DNA of 64,000 nt from the NCBI GenBank assembly GCA_026120035.1, contig JALRME010000024.1, forward strand, positions 310,001 through 374,000. The letters are read 5' to 3'. Positions 49,628 to 59,970 of this stretch are shown here, in pieces (within the stretch, counting starts at the first letter, position 1; each line of letters begins with the position of its first letter). Source of the stretch: Coleophoma eucalyptorum. Its lineage: Eukaryota > Ascomycota > Leotiomycetes > Helotiales > Dermateaceae. The notes beneath the pieces were generated by a model. That model saw nothing but the letters and a program-made list of their open reading frames with translations. It was not told the DNA's origin and did no database searches. The translations under genes and the position numbers were made by a program.

Positions 49628-52326
49628 ATGCCACGTATTTGCTTGAAGCTTCTACTCTCTACATTACTACTAACAGCTCTTCTTGAGAACGTACAGCTTA
49701 TTTATGCTGCAAGAATACCATTTTGGAAATCGGGCCACGAACATGGTAAAAAACGAAAACTTGGGGCGGGGGAAAGAATCGAGATTCCAGGATTAAGTTC
49801 ACTGGCCAAGTATGTATGCCCAAGAATAGCTAACAATGTAGGATCGGAACATCTTGGAGTAAGAAATGACTGGGCGGTTGATCTCCCGAGGGATGTCAAT
49901 TCGTTGAACACCGTTCTGCGGCAGATTCAGAATTTGGAAACAGAAATACATTCCTTGATGGCAAGGCTTCATCCTAGAGACGCTATGGACAGTAGCTCAG
50001 CAAACAATAACCAAGCCCTTACTGAAGACTCTGAAGTATGGGCAGCGGTGGTTGGCTCTGAAGGTTCTATATATGAACAGGAGGAAACTGTAGCAACATT
50101 ATCTGCTACAGGCCTTTCTGTAACAACTACTAAACCACCACCAGCTCCAGGACATGCAGCTGCAGCGAGCGGCTCCCTCTTTCTTCCTGCAGCAACAAGT
50201 CAGGTCCCGTCCTCTGCCCCATCGAAACCTTCAGCTGCAAGTATACCTCCGGCAGCAAGTGTACCTCCAGCAGCAAGTGTACATCCAGCAGCAAGTGTAT
50301 CTCCAACAGCAAGTGTATCTCCGGCAGCAAGCCAACTTGTATCTACGGGTGCCTCTACGCTTGTAACCTCAAATCAGCCCGCTGCTAAAAGCCCAGTAGC
50401 TCCGGCTGCGGCTCCGTCAACATTGGCAGTTCCGAATCAGCCTGCAGCAGCTAGTATTGTTGTTAGTCTGAGTACCTCACCAGTGGCGGCTGACAATACA
50501 GCAGCTACATCCCAAGTAGCAACTCCAGCATCATCCGCACCTGGTGCCGGAAACAATCAACCAGCGGCTTCAACTTCACCGGAACCTGCCAGCCCTGCGG
50601 CTGCCCCATCGCAGGCAGCATCCCCAGCGTCTTTTACGCCTGTCTGGGTAAACGGTGATCCAGCGACGTCGGCAGCCGTGGTTGACAACAGTCCAACATC
50701 AGAAGCACCAGGTCCAGCGTCTGGAGCAGCAAGTTCGGCGCCGGGGGCAGCGAACCCTGCATCAGGAGCAGCAAGTCCAGCTGGTTCACTTGTTGTACTT
50801 CCATTCTTACCCAGAGCTACAGATTGTACTGCTTCCTATGGCGAAGCTGGAAACACAACAAGTACAACAACAATAACTTCGAGAATTACCTCGCATGCTT
50901 ATGTTACTTTGACCAGGACAGCACAAGCTGGTCTAGATGGATCTGCTGCTACAACCGTAGTGAACATTGATCTTGTTGCTGCGAATCAAATACAAGCGAG
51001 CGCAACCGCTGCTGCATCACAGCCAGCTTCAAAAGGCGACGTAGTGAACAATAATCTTCCTGGTGCGAATCAAATACAAGCGAGCGTAACCGCTGCTGCA
51101 TCGCAGCCAGCTTCAACAGGCGAGGTCTTTTTGGAAAATGAAGCCGCCAATACGAATCCGCCAAGTACAAAAGCAGCACAGTCTATGGCATACAACGTAG
51201 GTTTGCCCTCCGAAAACACCCAATCAGCTGCTGCATCATCACCAAGTTCCGAATCTTCGGGTTCTTCAAGCTATGTCTTTGATGCAGGGTCATCTGAGAA
51301 CGTTGCTGTGTACTTCGGACAGACAGGTGCAACCAGTCTTGATAGTCTGTCGAAACAATGTGCAGATCCGAGCATTGATATAGTCATTCTGGCTTTCGTT
51401 ATTGGTCAACTCGATGGCGGCATCTACCCACAGGTGAACTTTGGTTCTGCTTGCGGAGGCCAGACAGCTGCTATGAAAAGTGAAGCTCCAGGGTTACTTT
51501 CTTGTCCGTCACTAGCCGTTGAGATAGAAAAGTGTCAGTCCGTATATAACAAGAAGGTACTGTTGAGCATCGGCGGTGCAACCAGTCAGATATCTTTCCC
51601 AACTGTCGATGAGGCCATACTCTTTGCTGATGTACTCTGGGAACTGTTCGGTCCTATGGGAAACATCAATATTGACCTCCGGCCATTTGGAAATTTGTCC
51701 GTTGACGGATTTGACATTGGTACGTGTTTCATAGCGTAAAGCTTCAGGTAAGGTGCTGACAATAAATATAGACAATGAAAACAAATCCCCGGACTATTAT
51801 GATGAATTTGCCAGCACGTTGCGATCTCACTACAGTAGTACAAGCTCCAAGACCTTCTACCTCTCCTCCGCGCCTCAATGTCCATACCCTGACGCATCAA
51901 ATCCACTCGCTATGCTTCTTCTTTGCGACTTCGTCTGGGTCCAATTCTACAACAATCCTGACTGCGAGATTGGTTCCTCGGGTTTCTCAACTAGCGTAAA
52001 GGGTTGGTCTTCCCGCCTGCAGAACTCGACACTTAATCCACCCCCGAAGTTGTATATCGGCGCGCCTTCCTTCTCTGATGCTGGTAGTACGGCCTACAGT
52101 ACTATTGGTAGTGCAGCTGGCATGGAAGATATTGGCAAAGAGGTCAAAGATATTGGGGTGTCTAATCTTGGCGGCATTATGTTTTGGGATGGAAGTGAAG
52201 GCTTGGATAATGTCCAGAACGGGAAGACTATTATTGATGTGAGTCTTGGCTTTCCAACTGGTGCGTGTCACAAAGGTCACATACTGACGTACTTAATAGT
52301 ATGCGAAGATAGGTCTGGCTTCTTGA
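49628..52326 (+). CDS. secreted class III GH18 chitinase with long A/P/S linker
   Basis: Three exons, 49628-51719, 51772-52238 and 52300-52326, give 861 residues. I chose ATG 49628 because it starts a signal peptide (MPRICLKLLLSTLLLTALL). An N-terminal region of about 200 residues contains a short heptad stretch (SLNTVLRQIQNLETEIHSL). About 350 residues of Ala/Pro/Ser linker follow, with internal repeats. The catalytic domain begins at NVAVYFGQTG and includes LLSIGGATS and the DGFDIDNEN acid motif, rebuilt exactly across intron 1 and fitting DxxDxDxE. The hevamine-like arrangement fits chitin hydrolysis at the wall or outside the cell. The last exon is only nine codons (YAKIGLAS, stop). No carbohydrate-binding module or GPI signal is seen. 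Confidence 0.88.
50240..50329 (+). repeat. 18-nt tandem repeat in chitinase linker
   Basis: Five in-frame copies of an 18-nt unit encode SIPPAA, SVPPAA, SVHPAA, SVSPTA and SVSPAA. It is a coding minisatellite that lengthens the linker between the N-terminal region and the catalytic domain. Confidence 0.92.
50957..51124 (+). repeat. 84-nt tandem duplication in chitinase linker
   Basis: Two adjacent 84-nt units share long identical stretches, each encoding ANQIQAS followed by TAAASQPAS. The frame is maintained (28 residues per unit). The few differences imply a fairly recent duplication. Confidence 0.92.
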
Positions 52327-52541
52327 GGAAGACTTGCGTAATGAATAAGGAATATCAAAGTAAGCACCTTCTTGGTATATCCAGCTCTTGCTCTGCTAAT
52401 CAATTTTCTAGCGACTGTACAACAACCGAAACAACGACTACGATGACATATAGGAAACGAAATACACATAAATTACGAATTACTGGAAACGAACAATAAT
52501 ACGAAGTCGACAATCACGAACACGCGATGATTGTTTATAGA

Positions 52542-53153
52542 AGCTTGCCTTGAAATATCGTAAGTCTACGTGCTTGAGGCAGGTTGTGAATCACTGGCAT
52601 CTGTTTTGCTTGCTCTTTTAGCGTTTGTCTTTGCGTTTGTCTTTGAGGGGGCAGAGAGTTGGGCATTTGTTTGAATGTGTATTCCGCACCTTTTCAGTCC
52701 AGAAGCTGTCTTGAAATATCGCATGTCTACGTGCTCGAGGCAGCTGATGGAGTGTAACTTCTGCAATGGTTTGAGAGTTATATGGCATGTCTACCTGCGC
52801 TCTTGAAACATTGTTGAAGTACGGAGTGGATCTGCTTCTGTGATTTCTTTTTGGGGGTCTGAGAGCTATATGGCATGTCTACCTGCGCTCTTGGATCAGG
52901 GGAGTTGGTTCTTTTCTTTTGATGGTCACCCCTCTTTGACACTGAAGGCTATATGGCATGTCTACCTGCACTTTCAGTGAAGGACAAGAGAGATTTTTAT
53001 TCGGAAATGGCGTTAAGGTTGTTCTTTTTCTTTTGGCGATCTGGGGACTACATGGCATGTCTACCTGCGTTCTCAGATCAAGGATTAGCCGTCTTATTAG
53101 AATTCTGTTAGAGATCTTAGAGCTATATGGCATGTCTACCTGCGCTCTCGAAT
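52542..53153 (+). repeat. array of seven covarying hairpins (putative structured RNA)
   Basis: Seven copies of a hairpin lie at irregular spacing, 64-161 nt between equivalent bases. Each has a 20-nt apical segment, TATATGGCATGTCTACCTGC in copies 3, 4, 5 and 7, with one change in copy 6. Copies 1 and 2 share a variant with ATCG before and CGT after the octaloop. Flanking stems differ in sequence yet pair: 52542-52553 with 52574-52585 (12 bp), 52704-52714 with 52735-52745 (11), 52770-52778 with 52799-52807 (9, plus 6 beyond a mismatch), 52856-52866 with 52887-52897 (11), 52940-52948 with 52971-52979 (9), 53038-53048 with 53069-53079 (11), and 53119-53123 with 53144-53148 (5). Spacers are T-rich. 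G-T pairs in the stems imply a plus-strand transcript, possibly the chitinase 3' UTR or an independent RNA. Confidence 0.85.
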
Positions 53154-53799
53154 ATTGGTTAATGTTTTTTGATGGATCTTGGGTCTCTGGGGATTTCATT
53201 CTACGCATATTCTGGATATGGCTATGGAGGATGGTTGGAATGGTTGGTTAGGAGGAAATAAAAGGCAGGAATAGAGGGAGTTGGAAGGGTCATGTTTCAT
53301 CGGGAGAAATACGACGACGCGACGTAGAGAAAATCACAATAGCCTCTACAACATATCTTCAGTACTATTACCACGAGTTTCAAGAATATTTGGTGTAACA
53401 CGTAGAAAGAAATCCAAATGATGGCCCTGGTACATAAGGGATGGTTAAATCAAAGTTCTATATCTATGACAGGCAAAAAAGTGCAAAACCATACAACAGT
53501 ACAACAGTCGCTGGTGATCACCCACCCAATTCCCTATCTACTGACTTGAAGCATGCCTCAGAATAATACCTAAGTCTGCCCCTCGTGGCTTAGTAGGCGA
53601 GCAATGCTGCCCTACGAATTCGGGAGTCTCCTCAAATAGGAGGACACACGAGGTGAGCCGTTATGCGCGAAGGTAATGAGTAGGTAATTAGAGGTGATAC
53701 TATAACTGAATAAGCAAAAGCTCAGTCTGGGTACAATTAAGCGAGGGTTCAATCTGTTCCCAGGCGGAACTTATCCGTACCCAGGCCAAGCTGCAAACA
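53154..53799. other. intergenic region right of the hairpin array
   Basis: This 650 bp has no supported gene or further clear hairpin copy. It forms the 3' flank of the AIG2-like gene. Confidence 0.5.
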
Positions 53800-54330
53800 C
53801 TACTTGTCCAACTGTGACATCTGCCAGTCTTTTAGAATGAATTCTCCATCCCTCAACTCCTTATCATCATCCCTTCCTGCCCACTTGAACAGAGAACCCG
53901 TTAACCTCTCTCCATACATCCCCTCCGGATACCGGTTATACCCCTTCTCCCATCCTGCCTTAAGAAGCATCGACACTGGAGACCGTTTATACTTGTCCGT
54001 CTCATAGGCAGCCAACATATCCTGGTGCTTCTTATCCTGTGTGAAATAAGCCATCCCGTGCACTGTATTTGCACGTTCGCGTTTTGGTACTTTCTCTGAT
54101 AGCACAGCTGGATATTGGCCCCACATCCTACTGTAATAGCCTGCAACACTTGCGGGTTCGAGTTTTGGTGTTTCTCGAAGATTAAGGGCTTTCTTGAGAT
54201 GGGAGGGATCCATGAGCGACCCATAGAAGAAGAACCATTGTCCTCGGTAGATGTTCTCGCGTTCGTGTCTTTCAAGGAGGTCGGGATCCGTGGCTGCCGC
54301 TTCATTAAATAGCTGTGACTTCTGTTGCAT
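53800..54330 (-). CDS. AIG2-like / gamma-glutamylcyclotransferase-fold protein
   Basis: A single exon of 176 residues. The motif QWFFFYGSLMDPSHL is the substrate-loop signature (YGSL) of the GGCT/AIG2 fold. Later segments VAGYYSRMWGQYPAVL and TVHGMAYFTQDKKHQDMLAAYE fit the same fold. Family enzymes release 5-oxoproline from gamma-glutamyl compounds, and many fungal AIG2-like members are uncharacterised. The frame is open upstream for about 70 codons without an ATG, so an extra 5' exon is possible, but the chosen start leaves the full fold. Confidence 0.8.
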   Translation of the reverse strand: MQQKSQLFNEAAATDPDLLERHERENIYRGQWFFFYGSLMDPSHLKKALNLRETPKLEPASVAGYYSRMWGQYPAVLSEKVPKRERANTVHGMAYFTQDKKHQDMLAAYETDKYKRSPVSMLLKAGWEKGYNRYPEGMYGERLTGSLFKWAGRDDDKELRDGEFILKDWQMSQLDK

Positions 54331-56162
54331 ATTGGGTTCCTTTGTAGAGCTTGAACTAGAGGTGGTCTTAGAGGAGCGCAGGTTCGGGATCTCGTTGTTG
54401 TGGTTAAAACCTTTGGCAACGACATGTGAGGTTGTATTAGAGCACGATAGTGGAAGGTAGCGTATTTGTGGTATTGTATTTGGATGGTGGGAAGGAAAAC
54501 TAGTATCGAAGTTTGAAAGGACGGGAGGGGTTTGCGTACTATTTAAGATGCAGTAAAGCTTTTATCTTGACTCTGAAGTATTTGTAGATGAAATCCAGAT
54601 CGCTCCCGTTCTTGCGCATAGAGCTTTACGAGCCATTTCGCGACCCATCCGGGTCGGATGCCGGAGGGGACTACCCCTCCAGGTGTCACCAATGCACGCC
54701 AGTCAATTCCTTAGACCGAACTTATTACCGGCTTCGTTACCACTACTTTCCGTAATAACAGCACAGACATTTCAAGCAGATGGCCTTTCACGATTGATGG
54801 TCTTGCTCTTTTATTCATGACTACGGAAATACCACAGGGATCATGGATCATTCAGTTCTGGATTTGATCTTCGCGGGGAAGAGTGAATATGTACTATATA
54901 GACTCATAATCTTAGTTCCTCTAACTCTCCTTAGTGCCCTAGCGGTGCTGCTTCAACTCGTAGCCTCTTACTGAGCAAGGCTCTTGAAGATCTTCGAATG
55001 GATGATTCCGTTGTATTCCCACCCAGAAGCCATAGAAGACGTCTTTGCAGGTCCGGTAGTGGATTATATAACCTGCTGATAGGCCTTCTATGAAGGCAGA
55101 CTCAGGCCTTTGAACGATGACATATTAGAGTCTTCCAATCAGTTCGTAACTTTCTCTGGCCTCTATCTACTACCACCGACGCATGGATAAACGGGGTGCC
55201 ACGTGCTAATGTCACCCAAATAGGAAATTTATAGGTCAGCTATTCAAGCTTTAAAGCATAAAACCTTATTTGGCAGATCTTTAGCTCTTAAGCTTAAGTA
55301 TTGGAAGACTATAACTAAGAAATTAGTCATAGATCGGATGGATATGGAGCTTCGCTAAAATTTCTATGCTGCTCGAACCGACATCATTTAAAATCAAGGA
55401 GAGTTATACATTGGCTGGACTTAAATGTCTTGGTTTCTGCTCATAATTCACACGGTATGTAGAATGGCTATTTTCTACGTTGAGCTATAATCTAAGCTCA
55501 ATGGTTAGCTTTGCTGTACCCGAGGAATAACAAAATCAAGCAGCCTCTAAAAAAACAAGTGAAATGTAATAAACCATAGCATAGCGTTAAGGAGCTCAGC
55601 AATACCCTAGAAACAAGGCATTAACTAACCTCATTTCCATAAGGTATTTAGTCAGTTCATGCAATATGCAACAGCCGTAAATATCAGCAACTGATCTAAA
55701 ACTCTACACTAAGTACCGCTCGTTTACTTATGCGTCGCTCCTCAGCAATCTTACAATAGCGTTAGTTAAATAGCATCCAAGGAGGCGTAATCAGGTAAAG
55801 GCTTTACCATTTCCAAGATATTGTAACTTTCCCCATCTATCTAAGCATGCACTACCTATTTCACTTAACAGGAAACATCGAATCAGCGGCCGGTTAGATA
55901 GAGCGCTTGGCCTATATTTATCGCGTTTTGGAGATCAGCTAGGCCGTCTAGATGTTACATGACACTTATTCAGGAAGTAAACTCTAGATGCGCGACAGAA
56001 TTTCTATATTTTAGCTATATAAAGTAATCCCAAAGTTTGGCTAAAGAAAACTATCATCCACTTTTCGACCAAGACCCACCCTTCCAATTCAAGCAACGTC
56101 GGTTCATTGTTCTTTTGTCAGCCACTCCTGCACCATGCGGCAACTCGGACCCTTCCCTTCGG
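54331..56162. other. AT-rich, stop-dense stretch (possible mobile-element relic)
   Basis: From about 54780 to 56030 the DNA becomes visibly AT-rich, with dense stop codons in all frames and no frame over about 60 codons. This is how repeat-induced-point-mutation relics look in ascomycetes. I see no terminal repeats, target-site duplication or transposase motif, so the element type cannot be named. The left 450 bp is the upstream flank of the AIG2-like gene. Confidence 0.4.
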
Positions 56163-56789
56163 TTAGATTCCGTGCAAACCGTCCTCCACGAACTGCGTAG
56201 TCCCTTCCGTTGGGAGTTTCCAGGAGACACGATCCTTAGTAAACTGTTCCATTGTCGGTCTCAACTTGGTCTCGTGCAGAGAGAAGTCGTCCACGCTGCC
56301 AACCCGCAAGATGCTCATGCCGGGGAAAGCGGCCCCAACGCGATACATGAGGGAGCCGCAGGTGGAGCAGAAGTAGTTGGTCATGCTGTTGTCCTGGCCA
56401 TCGGTTTTCACAAAGACGGTGCTTGATTGGCTGAAGGTCTTGAGGTTCTCTTGCCCGCGCAGGTGCTTCAGGTGCGTGTCGTACACGGTGAAGTTGGTTG
56501 CGTGCATCGACGCCGTGAGCTTGTGGCAGTCGGCGCAGTTGCAGATAAAGGAGCCGACATAACCTGGCCCATGGATCGGCTGGGAGTTGGGAAATCGGAT
56601 TAGAATGGTGCAGATGGATGTGGAGACTTGGAGGTTCAAACTTACGAAGGACAGTTGCACGGCACCGCAAAAGCATGTGGCCGTCGCTTCGTCTTCCGTG
56701 GACCAGCCGTCACTGGCTAAGCCAGCCACAGGGAAGTAGGATTTGGATTTGTCGATAGGGGCCGTGGCTGGGACAGAAGTAGAAGCCAT
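56163..56789 (-). CDS. GFA/CENP-V-fold zinc protein
   Basis: Two exons, 56789-56646 and 56579-56163, give 186 residues. The 66-nt intron (GTAAGT to CCCAG) is a multiple of three and has no in-frame stop, so an uncut reading also stays open. Splicing is preferred because it restores TCFCGAVQLSFPIHGPGYVG. Zinc-binding cysteines follow the family order: CFCG, then CNCADCHK, then CSTCGSLMYR. The fold is that of glutathione-dependent formaldehyde-activating enzyme. In fungi many members act on, or bind, glutathione adducts of aldehydes, but activity here is unproven. Confidence 0.88.
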   Translation of the reverse strand: MASTSVPATAPIDKSKSYFPVAGLASDGWSTEDEATATCFCGAVQLSFVSLNLQVSTSICTILIRFPNSQPIHGPGYVGSFICNCADCHKLTASMHATNFTVYDTHLKHLRGQENLKTFSQSSTVFVKTDGQDNSMTNYFCSTCGSLMYRVGAAFPGMSILRVGSVDDFSLHETKLRPTMEQFTKDRVSWKLPTEGTTQFVEDGLHGI

Positions 56790-59031
56790 TGTGTGGTATT
56801 TATTGCTTCAGGATATTCAAGAGTTGATGTGCTATTTAGGTGCTGTTAATGGGGCGAGGAGGTAAGATGCTGATGATTGTAAGGCTGTGGTTTCAACTTT
56901 CTTGCAGTCCGAAGCATGCTTTATATATCTTGAGTTTTCAACTCGTAGCATCACTAATCCCATCGTCATGTCGGCGGTGATTGGAAATCAAGCAACTGTA
57001 TATATCTGCAATCTGCAATCAACCGGGTTGAGTCGCATTGCCTGAAGATGGCATAGCGTTGACGGGCGATGCCACTATCCCCTCCCCAAACACATGTTAT
57101 TGAGTGGGGGCCGTCAGGGAAGCTTCGGTGGGCACACTGGGAACCCTCTGAGTGGTGAGAAGTCAGTGTCCAGGCCGACGCACAGGCCAGAAGCTTGTCC
57201 TTAAATCAGACCCAAGCCAAATCGGGATAACGGTCAATTGGAGGTCTTCGGCTAAGGATTCGGATGCGCCACCTACGTATTTTGGGGGATCTCGTCTCGC
57301 CTGCGGCTATTGGCTCTGGGTCAGTGTTTACATTCAAGCGTTTATCAGGGGACCTTCTTCTGCACGGGTATCTGTCAAACAAGCTCCAAGAAATCCCTGC
57401 AGCAAGTCCCTGGGGATTGCTGAATCTCTGTGCTCTGGGATTGGATGCAGTCCTTATTAGTAATGAGTCTTGATTCTTAATTGTTACGGCCCTTGCGATG
57501 TGATTGACCTTGTAGACGACTGCTAATCAAAGCTGCGTCGAACAATTGTATCATAAGAACCTTACATTGATCGGGTCTTCCTTGTTCTTGCCTTGATGGC
57601 CGGAGACAACTAATTCCCATGGGTTTTGACAAATGGAGCTTACAGGGTGCCTAATCTCTAATTCAGGGAACGATGGCCAACCTCTTTACTCTAGCCGAGT
57701 AAGATAGTATTAAGAGGCAAGAGACATAGCAACCTTTTCTTGTTGTTGAAAATCTAGTATAATCAGCCTATGAAATCTGAATCCCGAATTTGACAAGACC
57801 ATATCAAGCCAATCCTTCAGATCAGACATAAAGGTCCAAGACACCCAAAAGGTTGCCTGGTTTTTTCTGCCTATACTCGTATGTCCACGAATACCGGTTA
57901 CCTGAGTATGCAAACGCCGATGACAACGCGTGAGAAGGAAAGGAATTGACAAGACGAACTGAGAATAACCAATGGAACATAGCATGCACCCAAGAAGAGG
58001 TCTATTAGTCTGTAGGGCGTTCGTTGTTGGAGCAGGTGCAGTGCTCGTCGCTTGTGCATTCTGCATATGCAAGAAAGGTATACCAACAAAGAACCTCGAG
58101 CCTTATCTGCAATCAGTTCCCAGACGGTAGCGAGCTGTGGGAGATTTCCCCTACAAATCACCTCGCATATGTATATGTAGGAGACTTTGCCCATGCGGGT
58201 GGCCTCAAATCCGCAGAATGCGCCCACCAACGGCAGCCGGACGGCGTGTGGCCCCTCAATATCCAAAAGGCTGGCCAGAGAAATTACTGAGCAATAACCG
58301 TGCTGAGGCTGAGATACTAGCTCAAGCAGCTCAAAATGAATACGCGATCACAGTATTAGTATTAGTATCAACTGCGGTCGAATGTCGAGATTCGGTAAGT
58401 CAGCTTACGCAGTGCAGGGTTGTCTCACTCTTTCAGTATGGTGAAGTGTACCCGCTTTCCATCTGCTGTCACCCAGCATGGAATCTTAGGCATGCCACTC
58501 AATCGAGCACATATGATTGGGCATGTATAAGTCATCCTGCCTCGACTAAATTGGCATGATATCTTTGACACTGGTACTAACACTGGCACTGACACCAATA
58601 CTAACACTAACACTCTACCTAGTGAAAATACACTTTTACTTTCGGGTTTATGCAGATGTCACGTTCTCAAATTATCCTATGTCCGTGCAGCTAGGTTTGT
58701 GTGAAGGCGTCGATTAATGCTCGTTGGGCAAGCAGTAAGAGTACCACAGCATTGAAGTACATGTGTCACCGACCTGACCAGATTGAGCCATATCACGCAA
58801 ACGCAAAATCCTAGATGCCATGCCACAATTCTAACTCGAAGCGAAATTCCACAACAAACTCGTGCAAGATCCAACCAAAATGATTTGAAGAAAAGAGTGA
58901 AAATCCGACATTCTAGGAAAAGATAAAGAGGAAAGAAGTCCGCTTCTATAACCTATTCGTAGACAACAGTGAATCAAAAGCAATTTCGTCTCGCTATTTA
59001 ATGCCACGAATTCTTCTTAACCAACATGTTG
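56790..59031. other. gene-poor region
   Basis: No supported gene in 2.2 kb. Frames of up to 140 codons at 57700-58560 overlap on both strands without domains. A TATTAG-type repeat near 58352-58370 and an ACTAAC/CACTGA-type repeat near 58570-58616 are loosely inverted relative to one another. Confidence 0.45.
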
Positions 59032-59970
59032 CTAGTTATGCATGTTCTTCTTATGACGATCAACATTATCGCTTCTTGCCGCATAAGTGCACTCTGAGCA
59101 AGCTTTCCAGTTTCTTGGGATTTTGTGAGACCTGGCGTACTCTTGATGGTTGGTCCAGTAATGTCGATGTAGGTCTCCGGCTCGTGCGGTTCTATAAGGC
59201 TGCGGTGTGCAGACTTGACATATATGCGGCTTTGTGTGGAGTTTTATATGTTTACTAGCCAGCCCGGGGTCAACTTGGTTGTTGGGAAGGATGGAATGAG
59301 GTACGTACGTAAGTTCGCATCTCTTAAGGAACTGCTTTCCACAAATATCACATGGGAGAGGTTTGCGTAAAGGATCCCTTTCCAATGAATTTTGCCCCTG
59401 CTTTGCCACAAATGGGACCGGCACATTTGGTGGGAGTTGCAGATCAGGCATTTCTGAAAGCAACAGTGGCCAGGCATCTTCACAATGGGACATAAGCGCT
59501 TGGCCTGGTTGGGTAGAGAATGGCCCATAAGCTGTATTTCCCAGGAAGGTTTGGTATTTATTCGAATTCAATTTGTGACACAACGGGTAGCTCTGCTGTT
59601 CGTAGCTTTGCTGGAGTTCATGCTCATCAAGATCATGGGTATCAATTGAGGCCTAATGGCTCAAAGGTGTGGTGTCAGTTGACGAATTTCTCGCGGTAGG
59701 TGTATCCCAAGTTATACCGGTGTCAAGGCTGAGATCAATTGAGTTCTGTGGAGCCAACCAATTTGGGTTACTGGTACTAGAGCTGAAGCTGCTTGTGGAC
59801 AGGGTGTGATAGTACGGTATACTATGTTCCTGGTCGCCTGCATGTGGAAAGTTTGCAAATGTATTATGGTCTTCGTCGCTTGCCCCATCACTGAGTGGCG
59901 GCTCTGTCACAACAACGGATTCAAATGCCGCAAATTCGTTCCACATAGAGCTACAATCCCAGGAGGACAT
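59032..59970 (-). pseudogene. C2H2 zinc-finger protein with an in-frame TAG
   Basis: Two exons, 59970-59309 and 59254-59032, join through a 54-nt intron (GTACGT to GGCTAG). The join produces a perfect finger, CDICGKQFLKRCELTKHIKLH by parts, with two Cys, twelve residues, then His-x3-His. Two further, less regular fingers follow, at CQVC...HRHYWTNH and CSECTYAARSDNVDRHKK. Together the frame would encode 294 residues and a likely nuclear DNA-binding regulator. A TAG at 59655-59653 interrupts codon 106, with the same frame open and coding-like on both sides. No intron with an acceptable donor removes it while keeping phase. It may be a nonsense allele, a pseudogene, a readthrough site or a base error. 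Confidence 0.6.

Noticed and set aside
52542..53153. CRISPR-like repeat-spacer array
   Set aside because: This is fungal nuclear DNA with no cas genes. Repeat edges diverge in a paired, compensatory way and spacer lengths are irregular.
52566..53208. Minus-strand open frames with a repeated VDMPYS-like peptide, resembling a multi-core RiPP precursor
   Set aside because: Copies 2 and 4 are out of frame with the others (spacings 161, 64, 88, 83, 99, 75 nt) and a TAG falls inside copy 4. There is no signal peptide, Kex2 pattern or neighbouring tailoring gene. Plus-strand hairpin covariation explains the conservation better.
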